Assembly: GCA_027422505.1 (NCBI GenBank)
Contig: JAPQWV010000333.1
Coordinates: 434,001-498,000, forward strand
Direction of reading: 5' to 3'
Source of the DNA: Craterostigma plantagineum
Lineage: Eukaryota; Streptophyta; Magnoliopsida; Lamiales; Linderniaceae
Length of the DNA: 64,000 nt
Positions within the stretch are counted from its first letter, which is position 1; each line of letters starts with the position of its first letter. This document shows, in pieces, positions 45,484 through 59,408 of this stretch. The notes below the pieces were generated by a model, which saw only the letters and a program-made list of their open reading frames with translations, had not been told where the DNA came from and searched no databases. The translations under genes and the position numbers were made by a program.

Positions 45484-47694
45484 TTCTCCCCCTTTGTGCA
45501 TGATTTCTCTTCTGCACTATCTGTCCCCGTCGGGCATAGTACGACCTACGCAAGCCCAGCACATGCTCAAAGTTCCTGAGCATGTTCCTTAGCTCCAGAC
45601 GCTCCTCGATATCATCTAGTAGTTCCATTAGGAGCGGCTGTTCTCTCACGAACCGGTGGATTCTCAGCATCGTCTCTCTATTAATGCTTTCCAACCTCTG
45701 CTCTATATTTCTCCTGATGACCTCGAGCGTCCCATCACAGAATTTGTGTCTCTCAGTCTTCAGCATCATCATAGTCTTCTTCACGATCGGATTGTTGTAG
45801 GTGACGCCTAGGACTGAGCTGATGTGCACGTGATTGTTGGGAAGCCCTTCGATCTCAGGTCCTTTGTTGAGTGGAGCGGTCATGTTGACCTTCTTCATGT
45901 TTCTCTCCAGAGTCATCTGAAGGTCGTGTGCGGCGAAGTACTTGACTTGGTGCATCATGAACCGGTAGAGTCTCTCGAGTCCTTCTTTCTTTACGAAGCC
46001 TTGAGGACCCTTGTACTTCTCTACGTAGAACTGGTAGAGACGATACACCTCCTCGTAAGGAAGGTAGGGTAGGTCGCTCTCGCTGAGTTCGTCTCGAGTT
46101 CTGTCTACTCTCTCGATTAGATAGAACGGGAAGTCCTCCTTTGGCGCAGTAGACGCTTAGTAGCTGGCAGATGGGAGATAGACTCTTATAATGGTTTCTT
46201 GCTTGTGCTTTAGTCATCTTCATCCTCACATCCGGTCCGAGATGGGTTAGCATCCAGAGATATGTCATTCTCTTTTGCTGCTCCCAGTGAGAATTCCCAC
46301 TCAGCTCGAACTCGTTCGGCTCTTGACTTTGTCCGGTGACCTCCAAATATTTTAACGGACTTCTTCAAGGAAAGGTATCTCTATTCGAATATTTTCCCAC
46401 GGCGTGTCGATCCGAACGATCCCTGGCATTTGTCTTGTGGGAGAAACCGCTCGTTGCGTGATCAGTTCTGAAAGCCCTGTGGGATCTTGTTCATGGTCTA
46501 CACCTTTCTGAAGTTCGTCGTCTTCTATCAACACGAGGTCCACCGAAGCTTGTTGTAAAATTTGTCGAACTTCCTTGAGCCGTTGTACTGGATGCTCCTC
46601 GGGCATATAATGGGTCGCCCACTGTCCTTCGAATATGAATTTGTCGAGAAACTCATGTGGATTGACGCCATATCCTGAAGGGCCCGGTTGATCTGGAGCT
46701 ACAGAGGGAGTAGCTTGGGTTTGCGCCAGTGCTACGAGCATAGCTGCACTTGCTTCTTCTTCCGGAAGCAAGGGGCTTGTTAGAGTCGGTGGTGTGGGCG
46801 AAGGCGTCCTTAGGTGAAAGGATGGTGGGTCGATGTGGTAGAGTTGTGGTGCGGTGCGTGGTGTGGGTAGTTTGGGTGGTTTGTGTTTCACCTGCTCTAG
46901 CGCCTGTTTGCGTTGCGTCGGAGCCTTGTCCTTGGCCACTCGTAGATGTCCTTGGCCTCTTCTCCCCCTCATGATGATCCTGATCGTCAGGGTCGTCATG
47001 TCGTCGTTTGGAGTGAGAGATTTGGCCTCGGCACGTTTAGGTAGATGGCTCAGGATGGTCCACCAGTCGCCTATAGAGCGATTCCTCCTGAGGCGACCAG
47101 ATGGTAAGACCAATGAGGCGGGCTAGAAGGATGTCGTGGATCTCGGCAATTGGGATGGTGTATGGGTTGATTAGGATGAATGAGTTTTGTAAAGGGTCGG
47201 TGGGTGTGGGTTGTGAGGTTGTGAGGTCGGCTTGTGCTGAAGTTGGCTCCGAGACGGGTGCTTTCCCTCAATCTTGACAGGACGTCTCGATTGTCGTACG
47301 CACGCTCTCCATATTTTGTCTTCTAAAGATTTGAATGCTGCGGAGAGAGCGGCCTTGAGGTGGCCTACAAAAGGGGTGGACGCCTCCGTAGATGGACCAA
47401 GACGACTGATGTCGTCTGTTGACAACCCTTGAGCAGACACCGGCTCCTCAGGCTCGCAGTCACTAGAGGTTGTGACTGTCCGAGACTTCCATCCAATCCT
47501 TGAGTTGAATCTATAAGATTCGCGTCTATGGATGTTGTGACAGGCTCAGATTGAACCTGTACATCAAACATTTCGATGTCAAGGCCGGTAGTAGTCGGAG
47601 TTGATATCTCGGCCAAGACGCTTGAAGCGATGACTGGTGTCATGTCTGATGTGGTGGTGACGGTGGGAAAGAGAGACTCAAGTGGTATACTTAA
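45446..47694 (-). pseudogene. Copia extra 3' ORF, C-terminal part, second copy
   Basis: The same set of frames and breaks as 11503-13751, at 47643-47365, 47440-47171, 47113-46352, 46346-45855 and 46048-45446. Because the breaks are shared, they are old or reflect real frame structure rather than random read errors. Confidence 0.65.
45484..45495 (-). other. Copia polypurine tract, second copy
   Basis: AAAGGGGGAGAA on minus, abutting the LTR. Confidence 0.85.
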
Positions 47695-49026
47695 TCACCT
47701 TGGAGTCCTTCTTATAAGTCGGATCTCCTCATCTGACTCGGTGTCTGATGAGGTTGCCGTGTGAGGGGAAGTTTGAACTTGATCATCCTCACGGGCTTGT
47801 TCCGTCACCTGAGGCTCGTTGGGTTGAATCGTGGAGATCAGAGCCTCTGTTTCTGGCGTAGTTGCCAAAGTAGGTGAGTTGTGCCCCATTTCAGCTTCGG
47901 ATTGTGCTTCTTGGTGAAGGACCTCCTCAAACGATCCTTGAAGCACACCAACATGAATGGGCACTTCCATTTGGAGCTCCTGATTCTGTTCTTCAGCTTC
48001 CATGTCAAGGGCCACTTCATCAATCATCATGACCTCAAGATCTGGTTGCTGAGTTTCTTGTACTGAGGGCTCCTGTTCAAGCTCCTGAGCCACTGCATTG
48101 ATCATCGTGTCCTCAGGGCTTTGTTGTTGGTGATGGCTGACTGTGAAATCTGTCGGGGGCCCTCTGATCATCTGTTCCGTCAGATGATTCTCCCGGCAGT
48201 AGAGTTGGTAGACATCTCTCGAGGGGTCGGCGAGACGTAGCAACTCGAACGATAGGGCTATTGACGGCTGGTCCAAGTCCGTTAGTTTTGGATTGTGGAA
48301 AAATTCAGCCGCGTGGTTGGTAATTCCCTCCAGGAGGTAGACGAGGAATGTTCTGCTCCCCATGTATTGTCGAATGATGACGGAGAACCACCGGGCGTAT
48401 GGCACATTCTTTGAGCGTTTATTTTCCTTCTGCCTGATCTGCTCTCCATGTATTTCGCGAGAAGACGATTCCATGGAAAATCCTAAGAATGTTACCGTTG
48501 ACTTTGTTGAAGCCTGCGTGCTTCGGGGATAGACATTTGTTGATGATCCCATACAATGTCTTCCACGGATGAGGAATCCATTGCTCTGCATTTGTGCGAG
48601 TTTCGCGAGCGGCGGACGGTATCCCAGCTGAAGGAAGTCACGTACTAGCTCCGCATCAGTTGGAAGGGGGTCGTAGTTCGGGTTGTAGGGGAGGTCGAGG
48701 ATGAGACCGAAGTCATTCTTGTTCATATTTATGTGCCTCGTCCCTATCACCGTTGTGAAGCTGTATGCCCCTTCAATAACGTGGCTCTTGATCATCCCCC
48801 AAAATTGTTGAAGGTAGACCATAGGCACTGAGGCCGTCACCGTCAGAGCATGCCACAGGGGATGGCCTTGTAGTATAGACACCATAATCTCGTCAGGACA
48901 CCGAAAGGACGTCATGTCGAGCTGGAAATTAGTGTCTTGTACACTGAGGTACAGGGCCTTTTCGTAGATGTGATTGTACGTAGGATAGTGATCCATCTGA
49001 AAAAACAATTCATTAATGTAAACCAT
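47695..49026 (-). CDS. Copia extra 3' ORF, N-terminal part (443 aa), second copy
   Basis: The same 443-codon frame as 13752-15083, again uninterrupted, with HPLWHALTVTASVP, MVYLQQFW and FGLILDLPYNPNY. Both copies share the same end at RLIRRTPR. The function is unknown. Confidence 0.65.
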   Translation of the reverse strand: MVYINELFFQMDHYPTYNHIYEKALYLSVQDTNFQLDMTSFRCPDEIMVSILQGHPLWHALTVTASVPMVYLQQFWGMIKSHVIEGAYSFTTVIGTRHINMNKNDFGLILDLPYNPNYDPLPTDAELVRDFLQLGYRPPLAKLAQMQSNGFLIRGRHCMGSSTNVYPRSTQASTKSTVTFLGFSMESSSREIHGEQIRQKENKRSKNVPYARWFSVIIRQYMGSRTFLVYLLEGITNHAAEFFHNPKLTDLDQPSIALSFELLRLADPSRDVYQLYCRENHLTEQMIRGPPTDFTVSHHQQQSPEDTMINAVAQELEQEPSVQETQQPDLEVMMIDEVALDMEAEEQNQELQMEVPIHVGVLQGSFEEVLHQEAQSEAEMGHNSPTLATTPETEALISTIQPNEPQVTEQAREDDQVQTSPHTATSSDTESDEEIRLIRRTPR

Positions 49027-52000
49027 TAATTTGAGATTTAAATCGAGTCGAAATTAATCTTGAAGAGTATATGAATTGGCACATAGGTATACGAGAGTGA
49101 ACATTGAAGATAATAATGACATTTCGACATATGTATATAAGTCATATGAAGGTTTAGTCGAAAATTTTACTAAGTATTTATCACCACAGTTCACTCCGTG
49201 AAGTTTTTCGCACGCAAAATTGAAATTTCAATTGTGTTCCTAAGTGCTGATTTCTAATTAACATCTCCGTTAATTTTTGCGATCGAAAATTTTATTCGCT
49301 AAGGCCAGCTACAGTGTAAAGGACTTAGGAAATCTTACTAAATGTTGAACTTAACGTGTGATACTGTAGCCGAGAAATTTTAAAATCGAGAAAAACTTTC
49401 GTGTAATATCATGATCGAGAAAATCAATTTCCGCGTAAATTTACGATCGAGAAATTTTTCGCGCGTGAATAAAATTTTTCGTCGTGAAAGTTATCGAGCG
49501 CGAAAGTATTTCGATTTCAAAATAGTTTTTCGCTATGGAATTTTACGATCGAGAAAATTGACAGCGAGAAACTTGGTGACTTGCCGAGAAAATTTTGGAT
49601 CAATGAAAATCATTACTGTGGAAGTTTGCTATCGAGAATTCTATCATCGAAAAATTGACTTTTTCGCTGCTAAATTTACGACCGAGTACAAAATTTAAAT
49701 CGAAATTACTGTTTGAGATTAAGTTTTGCGCTCGAAACTTATTTTGCATCTGTTTGATCTATTTCGTTCAGTAATCTTTTCTCTCGCGTAAAATCCAAAT
49801 TCAAATTCTCGATTGTAATTTTTTTTAATCTACGTTATCTTTCTTAACAACAAAAAAAATTTATCGATCGAAAAACTTTTACAGTGCAAACAATAGATTA
49901 ATTGAAATTCAACTGACACTGTTTGCGAGCGAAAAAGTACTTCGACGCGTTCAAAAGGTAAAATTCCAGTTTCGTTGTTCTTTCAATCAAACTCAAATAA
50001 CGCAGAAGCTTATCACAATCTACCACAAAACGATCAAGAGACTTCGAAACTATCTTAATATGCAGATTTTAACCTAGATTATACTTAGATATTGGACTAA
50101 AATATTGCAAATAAGCTTTCGAGTTCTCAGAATATGAACAGTCGAAAAATGAACATAGAATCAAGCGAAATGTTTTAAGTACAGATGCACATGAAGTTTA
50201 AACACACGATAATCCCTACAAGAAGTCAATTCTACCTTCTAAAGACGAAAATCAGAGGAAAAATCAAAAGACTTGAAGAGTTTTGCGTTCGTCTTTTCAG
50301 ATAAAAAGTTTTTCGCACGAGATTTTTGACTGTTGAATTTTGCGATCGAAGGTTTTAGCGTGTATTTAGGAATTTTCATCTTCAAGCATTAAGTACTTTA
50401 ATGGGCTAATTAGACGTTTTCGACACTTAAGAATTTCTAGGCCTGTTACTATTTGCGATCGAGAAACTTACGATCGAGAAATTTCCTATGGTTATTGTTT
50501 AATTTTCCTCGCGACAAATTTCGATCGAGAAATTTCATTTGGTTCCTGTTTAATTTTCGCTCGTTAGTATGCAAACGAAATATACAACTTGGTCCCAAAT
50601 AAATTTTCGCTCGAGAATCTGTAAGAGAAAATTACGAATTTTGCCTAAATTTCTCGATAGCAACGTTCTCTGTGTTTTCATATTGATCCAAAGTTTTCGA
50701 GTAAATCACATAATTGCTCCCTCTATGTATGAAAATAAATGCAATTAACTCCCTGTAATTCTGGTTGATGACATATGGCTCCGTCTTCACATTTTATAAA
50801 TCTGCAAGGCTTAAAGCAACAGATGTCGAAAATACTAGAGTTAATTTTGGAAGCAATTATTTTTATTTTATTTGATTCCCCTTGAAAAATTTTTGAGATA
50901 AATTGGTTAAAATCAAATTCATAAAACACGTTGACGATCCAAATATTTAACCAACCAAAATTTAAACCAGCACCAAATCCTGTAAATTCGTGAAATCCTT
51001 CTCATTGAGGTTCGTGGTACGGGAAAATTTAGATCGATTTCTGCAATACTTAGAGAAGAATCAACAAAAATATTTGGAGCTCAAGATATAAATTTTGTAA
51101 ATGCTCCCCCTCAAATAATGCATCTCAATTGATTCATCTAATAAGCATATAAATCAATCAAAGAGACACTTATTAAAAACACGCGATTTATCAAGATTAG
51201 CCTAGATACATGTTCCCCTATACATGTAACTGTGATTTCGCGCAAGGGTATGAGCAAGAACAAATATTCGCATTTTTATCAATTCAATTCGAATGCAAAT
51301 ATCTAGTGCATGTCAAAATGTGCGATTAAAACTATATTATTATTATTATTATTATTTCGCATGTATATTAATATTATTAATACTATGGGGTCGGATTATT
51401 TTGCTACGATCATTGTGACGCCTAAAAATTCATACGACGGTTGAAAGATTAAATACCGTCAAGTCATGTCAGTAAACTAAAGTCCTAGGTTCAAAGAATG
51501 ATCCATTTCGACAACTCTCACTAGGTTCGCTCTAGCACTCTTTTAATTTTTTTCTAGGGATTTAATATTTATATCGCTCAAGTCAACACATGTCATATTA
51601 AGTCAAAATACATGTGATCGAGGCGCTTTCAATCATTTTGCCTTTGCAAGAGACCGTCGATTTGGAATCAAAGGGACTTTGAGGGATTTTAATTTGGCTC
51701 TGACTTTGAAGGGAACGATAATGTTTGGGATTTATGTCATCTTCCGTTTCTTTGTCGTCTCCTTTTCTCCGGCATTTTTCTCTTTCGTCTTTTCATTCTC
51801 GTCCTTTATTTTTTTCATATTCGTCTACACTTGCTCAAGCTGAAGCTCCGCTTCTCTACGAGGCTGAGAGATTGTCTAGAGCGAAGTTCTTCTTGTTCGT
51901 TCTCGGGCCGATACCATGCTCCTTTTCTCTTATTCCCTGGAGAGGTTTCAGAGATTATCGATTTGAAGAAGTTCATGGTTATGGAATTCGAACCCAAGGC

Positions 52001-52939
52001 CGTGCTCCTCTTCTCGTTGTCTCGATATAAGACCGGATTATCGTTGGAGAAGTTCACTTCTAGGCGCTCTTCTTTCCAGCCGTTCTGACGAGTGTACGAG
52101 ATTATCTATGGAAAAGTTCACAGCAAGATCCATGCCTCCGTCTTAAATGTTTTGAGAGTGTCATAGTTGAGAAAGCAGGTTCTTTTGATCTGTTTGTTGT
52201 GCGTTGAGCACTCCTCGTGTGCGTTTTTCTTCTTTCTTTTGTCATCTTTTTCTTTGTCGTCTAGTTATTCTCCCCCTCCTTTTCTTGATTGAATATCTCG
52301 TCCAAATCATTAAATCGTCGGTTGAAGGCATAAAGGGGTTTTCAATTGAAGAAAATGAATTTAGAGAAAGCTCAAAATGGATGACTAAAGGTAATGTTAA
52401 AGGAATGAAAATTTATATTTGGCCAAGTGAGGAATTTCCTAAGTGCCCTAATCATTTTCGGAACAATCTATTACACGGCAAGTATGAGGCCGAGAATCAC
52501 AAGTGAATGACAAGCAATTAATGTGTGACTCACTCTAGAAAAGATCCGACGAGAGTAATAGAAAGGCTAGAATCATCACTTATATGAAGTGGTTTTGTGT
52601 CTTAGTGGAACAAACTCAATACCTAAGAAACACAAGAATGCGACTTAAACTGACAAAACTTAAGCAAGCAATCAGTCTCATATCAGTGAACTCTATTCGT
52701 GATGTAGATCGAGCATCCTAAAGATATCGTCATACACCTAATATTATACTTATATGTATACATATATGTGTTTTATTTATTTATATATTTTTTATTTTTT
52801 TATTTTTTTATTTTTTATTTTTTAAATGAAAAATTTCACACACGATATAACATTTGTTAAGTATAGAAAACACATAGCATAGAATACGTGAAAGCACATA
52901 GGATCACATCATGCACAAATCACGGAAGGTTCAACATGC
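49027..52939 (-). other. Copia noncoding spacer, second copy
   Basis: Copy of 15084-18993. It contains the GATCGAGAAA block (about 49183-50645), purine tracts on minus at 51103-51115 and 52269-52286, the (ATT)n run at 51334-51356, the 83-bp repeat at about 51868-52123 and the T-rich run at about 52771-52827, which is slightly longer here. No gene is visible. Confidence 0.75.
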
Positions 52940-53395
52940 CTAATTTCCCGACAAGGAATTGGAACCATTTTTCGTCCAAAGCCTTGGTGAAAATGTAGGT
53001 AGTTGATGTTCCGTGTTCACAAAATACATGTCAATCGTGCCTTTTTCTATGTGATCTTTCATGAAGTGATATCGTATGTATGTTTTTTGTGCGGGAGTGG
53101 TGAACAGGATTACATGTAATCGCAATGGCACTTTGGCTATCGCTATAAATGGGTATATTATTTAGATTGTACCCATAATCGCGAAGCTGAGTCCGCATCC
53201 ATAGCATTTGCGAGCAACAGCTGGCAGCCGCGACGTATTCTGCCTCTTCGTCGATGTTGAGATGCAGTTCTGCTTTTTGGATGACCAGCAGACTAGTTTT
53301 TCGCCTAAAAATTGAGTGCCACCAGATGTGCTTTTCCTGTCCATTCGGCAACCTGCGTAGTCAGTGTCAGTATAGCCAATTAATTTGAAATTTGT
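52940..53395 (-). pseudogene. Copia RNase H, second copy
   Basis: Same two frames as 18994-19449, with DRKSTSGGTQ, EEAEYVAAASC and YSDSQSAIAI. Confidence 0.88.
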
Positions 53396-54585
53396 TCATT
53401 TAGGATACCATAGTCCTAAGGTGGAGGTGCCCTTAAGGTAACACAGAATTCGCTTCACCGCAAGCATGTGAGATTCTTTGGGATCGGCTTGAAAACGGGC
53501 ACATAGATATGTGACAAACATGATGTCTGGCCGGCTAGAGGTGAGATAAAGAAGAGAGCCGATGATGATGCGATATAATGTAATGTCGACCGCTTTTCCT
53601 GTGGGATCGGCATCCAACTTGCAGCTTGTGGACATGGGAGTGCTGAGTGGCTTGCTCTGATTTTGATGGAATTTCTTCAAGATGTCCTTGATGTATTTAG
53701 TCTGACTGATGAACATCCCATCATCGAGCTGCCTTACTTGAAGTCCTAAGAAGAACTGCATCTCTCCCATGTGGCTCATTTCAAATTTGCTCTTCTTCAA
53801 TTCTCCAAATCTCTTGCATAGCCGTGGATTTGTTGATCCGAATATGATGTCATCTACATAGACTTGGACGACCATCAAATCATTGTCTTGCCATTTTATG
53901 AAGAGGGCCGTATCGATCGTTCCTCAGATAAAGCCATATTTTACGAGGAAAACGCTCAATACGTCATACCAAGCGCGTGGAGCTTGTTTCAATCTGTAGA
54001 GAGCTTTGTCCCACCGATAGACGTGATCGGGATGTTTTTGATCAATGAAGCCTTCTGGCTGAGCGACGTAGACTTCCTCTTTTAGCACGCCATTGAGAAA
54101 TGCGGTCTTTACATTCATTTGGTAGACTTTGAAGTCTTTATGAGCCGCATAAGCCAGGAAGAGACGAATGGCTTCGATTCGGGCAACAGGAGCATATGTC
54201 TCGTTGTAGTCAATTCCTTCCTGTTGGTTATAGCCCTTCGCAACCAATCTAGCTTTGTTCCTAATCACTTCGCCATCTTCATTCTTTTTGTTTTTAAATA
54301 TCCATTTCATTCCGATGATTGTTTTCCCATGCAGACGGGATACTAGGGTCCACCCTTGAAGACGCTCAAATTGGTTGATTTCATCTTGCATTGCTATCAC
54401 CCAATCCGGGTCTTTAGTGCGTCTGCTACCTTAGTTGGCTCATTTTGGCTTAAGAAGCAGCTGAATAAACTGTGTTGATGACGTGTCTGTACTCTACGTG
54501 AAGGATCACCAATAATCTGATCAACCGGATGTGCTCGAGTCCATTTTCGCTCATGGGGTAGTGCAGAGCTAGACACATAGATCAT
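53396..54585 (-). pseudogene. Copia reverse transcriptase, second copy
   Basis: Same blocks and frameshifts as 19450-20639, with VYVDDIIFGSTN near 53866. It keeps the family-typical Leu in [11 protein letters not shown] and Tyr in VKYGFI, so the first copy has changed at these sites. Confidence 0.93.
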
Positions 54586-55812
54586 TTGAGGACTGAGACT
54601 TCCAATGATTTCAGATTCGTCAGGAGATAGAGGTAAGTCAGATTCAGCATTTGGATTGAGTGATTCTGTAGAGACTTCCTCATTACTATTGTAGGTTCGT
54701 CATTGATCTGTGGTAATTCTGAATGGGGTGAGGTAGGGACATTTGAAGAGCTCGGTATACTGGCCTCGTCGAGTGGGGGTTCCACTAACGGTGTTGCTAT
54801 AATGTTTTCTGACCGATATACGGGCTCAAAGAGAGAGTCCAAATCTTCCAACGCAAGTTTCAGTGCTTCTTCAGACGTTGAATCTGGAGTTGTTGCCATC
54901 TTCTGTTGGTTTTGTGCCAACACACCAGTGTATACGGGTTCTAAAATGTCGTATTCAGAAGCCATCGGGTTTGGTACGGGTCCTGAACTGAGGTGTGCAG
55001 GAGCCATCTCTGCCACTTCGTGGAAAGTGACGTTGTAGCTTTCTTTGATTGATCGGTTGGACTTGATGTAAACTCGATATGCCTTTGACGTTGATGAATA
55101 CCCAACGAGTGTGGCTTCGAATGCTTTAGGGTCGAACTTAGCACGTTGGTATCTGTCATTCGCCACAAAGCACTTGCACCCGAAGACCTTGAAGAATGAT
55201 ATATTGGGTACTCGCTTGTTTATTATTTCGTACGGAGTTTTGTTAAAGCGCTTGTGAACCACCGTCCTGTTCTGAGTGAAACAGGTGGTATTTACTGCTT
55301 CAGCCCATAGAAGTGTGGGAGGTCCGAATGAATCAGCATTGTATGTGTGGCCTCTACTAGAGTCCTGTTTTTCCTTTCAACAACCCCGTTCTGTTGAGGG
55401 GTCTTGGCGGCCGAGAATTGCTGATTAATGCCAAGTTTTTGACAAAAGTCACTGAGATACTTGTTTTTGAACTCAGTGCCATTGTCCGTTCGGATGACTT
55501 GGATGGATAATTGCAGCAAATTCTGAGTAGTGTTCACGAAATTAACTATCAAGTCCCCTGTCTCATCTTTAGTTCGGAGGAACATCGTCCATGTGTAGCG
55601 GGAGTAATCATCAACGATAACTAGTACGTACTTCCGCCCACTAAACTCTGTGTCTGCATAGGTCCACAGAGATCCATATGTAGCAATTCCAAAGGACGTG
55701 AAGTGGAGACAACTAGTTTAACATGATGAGATGCTCGCTTCATTTTTCCTAATTGACATGTCGAACACTTATGCTCTTTTTGTAGACTAATTGTTGGTAG
55801 ATCGTGAACCAA
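54582..55812 (-). pseudogene. Copia GAG-pre-integrase and integrase, second copy
   Basis: Same domains as 20640-21865. The C-terminal integrase region and linker are open over 226 codons (MVHKRFNKTPYEIINKRVPN onward, with FGCKCFVANDRYQRAKFDP). A break remains at about 55290, before the RTDNGTEF and VVERKNRT frame. Confidence 0.93.
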
Positions 55813-56284
55813 CTTTTTCGTTGATAGTCGTTGAAGAGCTTTGATGTTTTAGATGAGACACACGTTGATGCCATAACCTGTTCCTCTGAATTGTAATCTG
55901 GGAGATGAGGCAAACAGTTGTCGTAGTCCGCACAGACGTTAGATTGATCGTGTAAATATTAGATTTCCGAAGTCCTTGCAGGAGTTCTTTGTTCTGACTG
56001 TCCAATATTCTGCACCGGTCAGCATGAAAGACCACCTGGAAGCCTTTGTCACAGAATTGGCCTATACCGAACAAGTTATGGCGGTGACCTTCGACGTAAG
56101 AGACATCTTTTATCGTCAGATTTTCCAGAATGATGTTCCCAACTCCTAGTATGGGGGCTGAGTCGTTATTTCCGAATCTGACTTTTCCATTCAGTCGGTC
56201 CTTGTAGTTGCTCAGCAGCTCTTGTATTCCTGTCATGTGTGTGGAGCAACCAGAGTCGAGGTACCACACATGATGAATCTGCAA
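55787..56284 (-). pseudogene. Copia aspartic protease, second copy
   Basis: The 165-aa frame has the same sequence as 21840-22337, with catalytic DSGCS. Confidence 0.92.
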
Positions 56285-56290
56285 AAATAA

Positions 56291-57451
56291 TTAGAGCGCT
56301 TTAGGTACCCACTTGTAAATGGGTCCTCGTGGATTAGCAGATTTAGTTTTAGGTGCAGATAATGTTCCTAAATTATCACTTTTAGTGACTTTAGCAACCC
56401 AAACCATCTTTAAAGATGTGGATTCGATTTTGCCCGTGGTAGGAGACTTGGCCTTTTTGGCTTTTATCTTCTTAGGCGGAGTCTTAGGAACCCATTTGGG
56501 TTGAACCTGGCAGGTAAGGTTAATTTCAGCACGAACAAATGCTTTGGTAGGCTTGATCGAGGAAAAGATCTTGTCATTGGATAGTCTCCTAATGTGTTTA
56601 CGGGATACCTTAGGTGAGAACAAGCATGTATAGCGCCATATGCTTTCTTGATGGGTGGATCTTGTTTCCTACGGGTCATCCTATAAGCATTTGTCTTAGA
56701 ATGGATGTTTGGTTTCGTAGATGAAGAGCCTATTTCAAAGTTGGTGCTTCTAAAGATGATAGGTTTTAAAGAACAAGTAGAAGCAATTAATTGGAGAGAT
56801 GAAATAGCTCCTTTATTTCTACGAGTGTCTTTTATTTTTACAGAAGGAGAAGATATGCTTGTAACTTTAACATCTATGCGGTCCTTCTTAATATCTAGGC
56901 TGGACACTTTCGCCTTCGGTTTCTCTAGCTCAAGTACTACGCTCCTTGTCGACTAGTAGATACAAAGTTAGAGTTAGTATTTTTAACATTCTATTATGAT
57001 CTTTTGAAGACGATTTTTCTTTCTTCACACTTTTCAGAATGATATTTTCTTTTGGAGGAGATGCGTGAGAAATGGTGCTTGATATGGAGGAAGCATTGAG
57101 ATTTTCCATCTCTTTTTGGAATTTAGTCTTTGCAGCTTCAAAATTCTCTCTTTCTTTATCTAAGGCAATTCGTAATTCCTCTATTTTCTTAACTATAGGA
57201 GGGATGTAGAGAGAATTTTCAGAACGATGAGTTTGAACTTCCTTATTTTTAGAATTATCTTCAAGAAAATTAACAGTTTCAAGGCTCCAGCCCTTGGGAG
57301 ATACCCAAGTTTTGTCGCGTTGATTCAGTTCGATGTATGCATAGGGTATTTCAGCCCTTGTAATGGCTTTTCTCTTGGCTTCTTCTTCTTCAAATGTTAC
57401 TTTTGAGTTGGTAATGTTCATAAGAGATATCATAAAGTTGTTTGCAATCAC
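56291..57451 (-). pseudogene. Copia gag-pol linker, second copy
   Basis: Frames at 57451-56930, 56907-56464 and 56623-56291 carry the charged helix, the QPKWVPK and YKWVPK motifs and the Lys-rich stretch seen in the first copy. Confidence 0.8.
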
Positions 57452-59408
57452 CTTTCTTCAGGTTGTGTGGGTTCTCATAGCCTATGCCATACTTATAGTC
57501 ATAAAATTCTAAGTCCTTGGGCTGATTCAAGAATATAGTTTGATCAGTATCTTCCCTTTTCACAACAAGATCTTCTAACTTCTTGATTTTAGTATATAGC
57601 TTCTTACGCTCATCTCCTAAGAGAGCAAAGTTATTCTCCACCGTTACCTTGGCGGCTTGACAGGCATCTAGGTCCTTCACAAGTTCACAAACCTTAGTAT
57701 TCGATTTATCTAATTCGGCTTCTAGATTAGTGATCTTGGAAGTTGCTTCTGTTATTCTACAATTGAGATTAGCTTTCTCATTTAGATTTCTAATCAAGCA
57801 ATTATAGTTATTTTCTAGCCTGTCTTCTTTTTCCTTCACTTTCGAGCTATGCTTCTCTAACGAAATATGCTTAGTCTCGCTAAGGTTTGAGCTCTTAGTT
57901 AGTTCATCTATTTTCGCACTAGAGCTCCTAAGTTCTAATTCGAGACTAGCTATTTTCTCCTCAGACTTAGCTAGTTTCTTATCTACTTCATTTATGCTTT
58001 TCTGCTCACGTTGCATGTTAGTGTATGCTAATTGAAATGATTCTAACATGGTCAATAATGTGGAAGGAGAGATTACATCATGTGAAGAATCGGATGCTTG
58101 GTCCTCGTCCGTCGAGTTTGAGTCTTCGGCGTCTGATGGTTTGTCTTGGCGGGCCATTAGAGCTAGATTCTCTTCCTCTGAGCTAGACGTGACCTCGAGC
58201 CTGTGGTCTTGTTCAGCCATTAGAGCTACTCCAGCTTCCTTTTGTTTCGTAAGTTGAATCTTCCTGGAGTAGTAATTAGTGTCTCTCTTCTTCGGGAGAG
58301 TACATTCTCGGGCGTAATGACCAGGTTTTTCACTGTTAAAGCATTTGGTCGGTTCTTTGATAGTCTTGACCTCAGAAGTCTCAGGTGCAGGTTCTTTGTT
58401 CTTCGAGCTTGAGGTCCTAAGTCGATTGGCTGATGATGAGGACTTCTTTTTGAAGTACTGTTTGTTCATCATTTTCCCAATTAGCGTCAACTGCTTTCCC
58501 AGTATTTTCATGTTAGGCTCCATGTCTGAATTTGATTCGTCTTCAGATTCTGAGGGGGTAGGAGGCTTGATGATTTTTTTTTTTTGCAATTTTGCGCTCC
58601 TCCTGTCTGAGACTAGGGCAACTGAGTCATCGATAAGTTTGCCCTTCTGCTCCTTCTGAATCTCGCTTATGTCTTCCCCGTGCTGTGCAACATAGTCAAA
58701 CATGGCATGGATATCCAGCTCCTCAAGGTCTTTATTCTGTCTGATCTGAGTGGATATCTTTTTCCATTCTGAGGGTAGGGAGAAAAGAACTCTGATGTTG
58801 GTTTCTATGTTTGTCTTAGAGATTTCGATTTTCCTCATCTCATTTCAGAGGTTGAGATATCTCTGGTATAGATCATGTAAGCACTCCTCTGGTTTAGCTC
58901 TGAATGAATCGTAGGCTGTGAGAATATTAGCCTTCTTGGCCTTGATACCGACTTCTGTTCGTTGCATCATCTTGTGCAGCTTATCCCACATTCCCTTAGC
59001 GGTTGGAATACTATCGATCTGTCGATAGATATCATTTGGGATTCCTTGCATAAGCGTGTTCTTGGCTATTAGATCAGCTTTTGCTCTCACTCTTTCCTCC
59101 GCAGTATATTCCCTAGGCTCTTTTAGTCGCATAGAGGCAGGAATCGGAGGGTTAGCAGTGTTGTCCCAGGGAACATCTACCCAAAACTGAGCTGGACCTT
59201 GCTTAATTGATGAGAGAAGGTCTTCTGCCTGTTCCTTTAGCTCTATGAAATTTAGAAATCGGCTTCTCCAGACGGTATATTCGCCTCTCTTGAGAATTGG
59301 AGGACGATTATCATTTCCTAGTGAGTAAGCATCCATGTCTTCTTCGAGTTGATGTAGGATCTTCGTTTGTTGTTTTGATGTCTTGAACTGATGTGATGTG
59401 CTACACAA
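57390..59408 (-). pseudogene. Copia gag with coiled-coil extension, second copy
   Basis: The frame opens 24 residues upstream of MDAYSLG here (MCSTSHQFKTSKQQ), is split by the shared in-frame TGA at 58845-58847, then stays open for 482 codons through the Cys-to-Ser knuckle, the acidic segment and the coiled coil. The codon that is TAA in the first copy is AAA here (57828-57830). The true start is probably MDAYSLG at 59336. Confidence 0.9.
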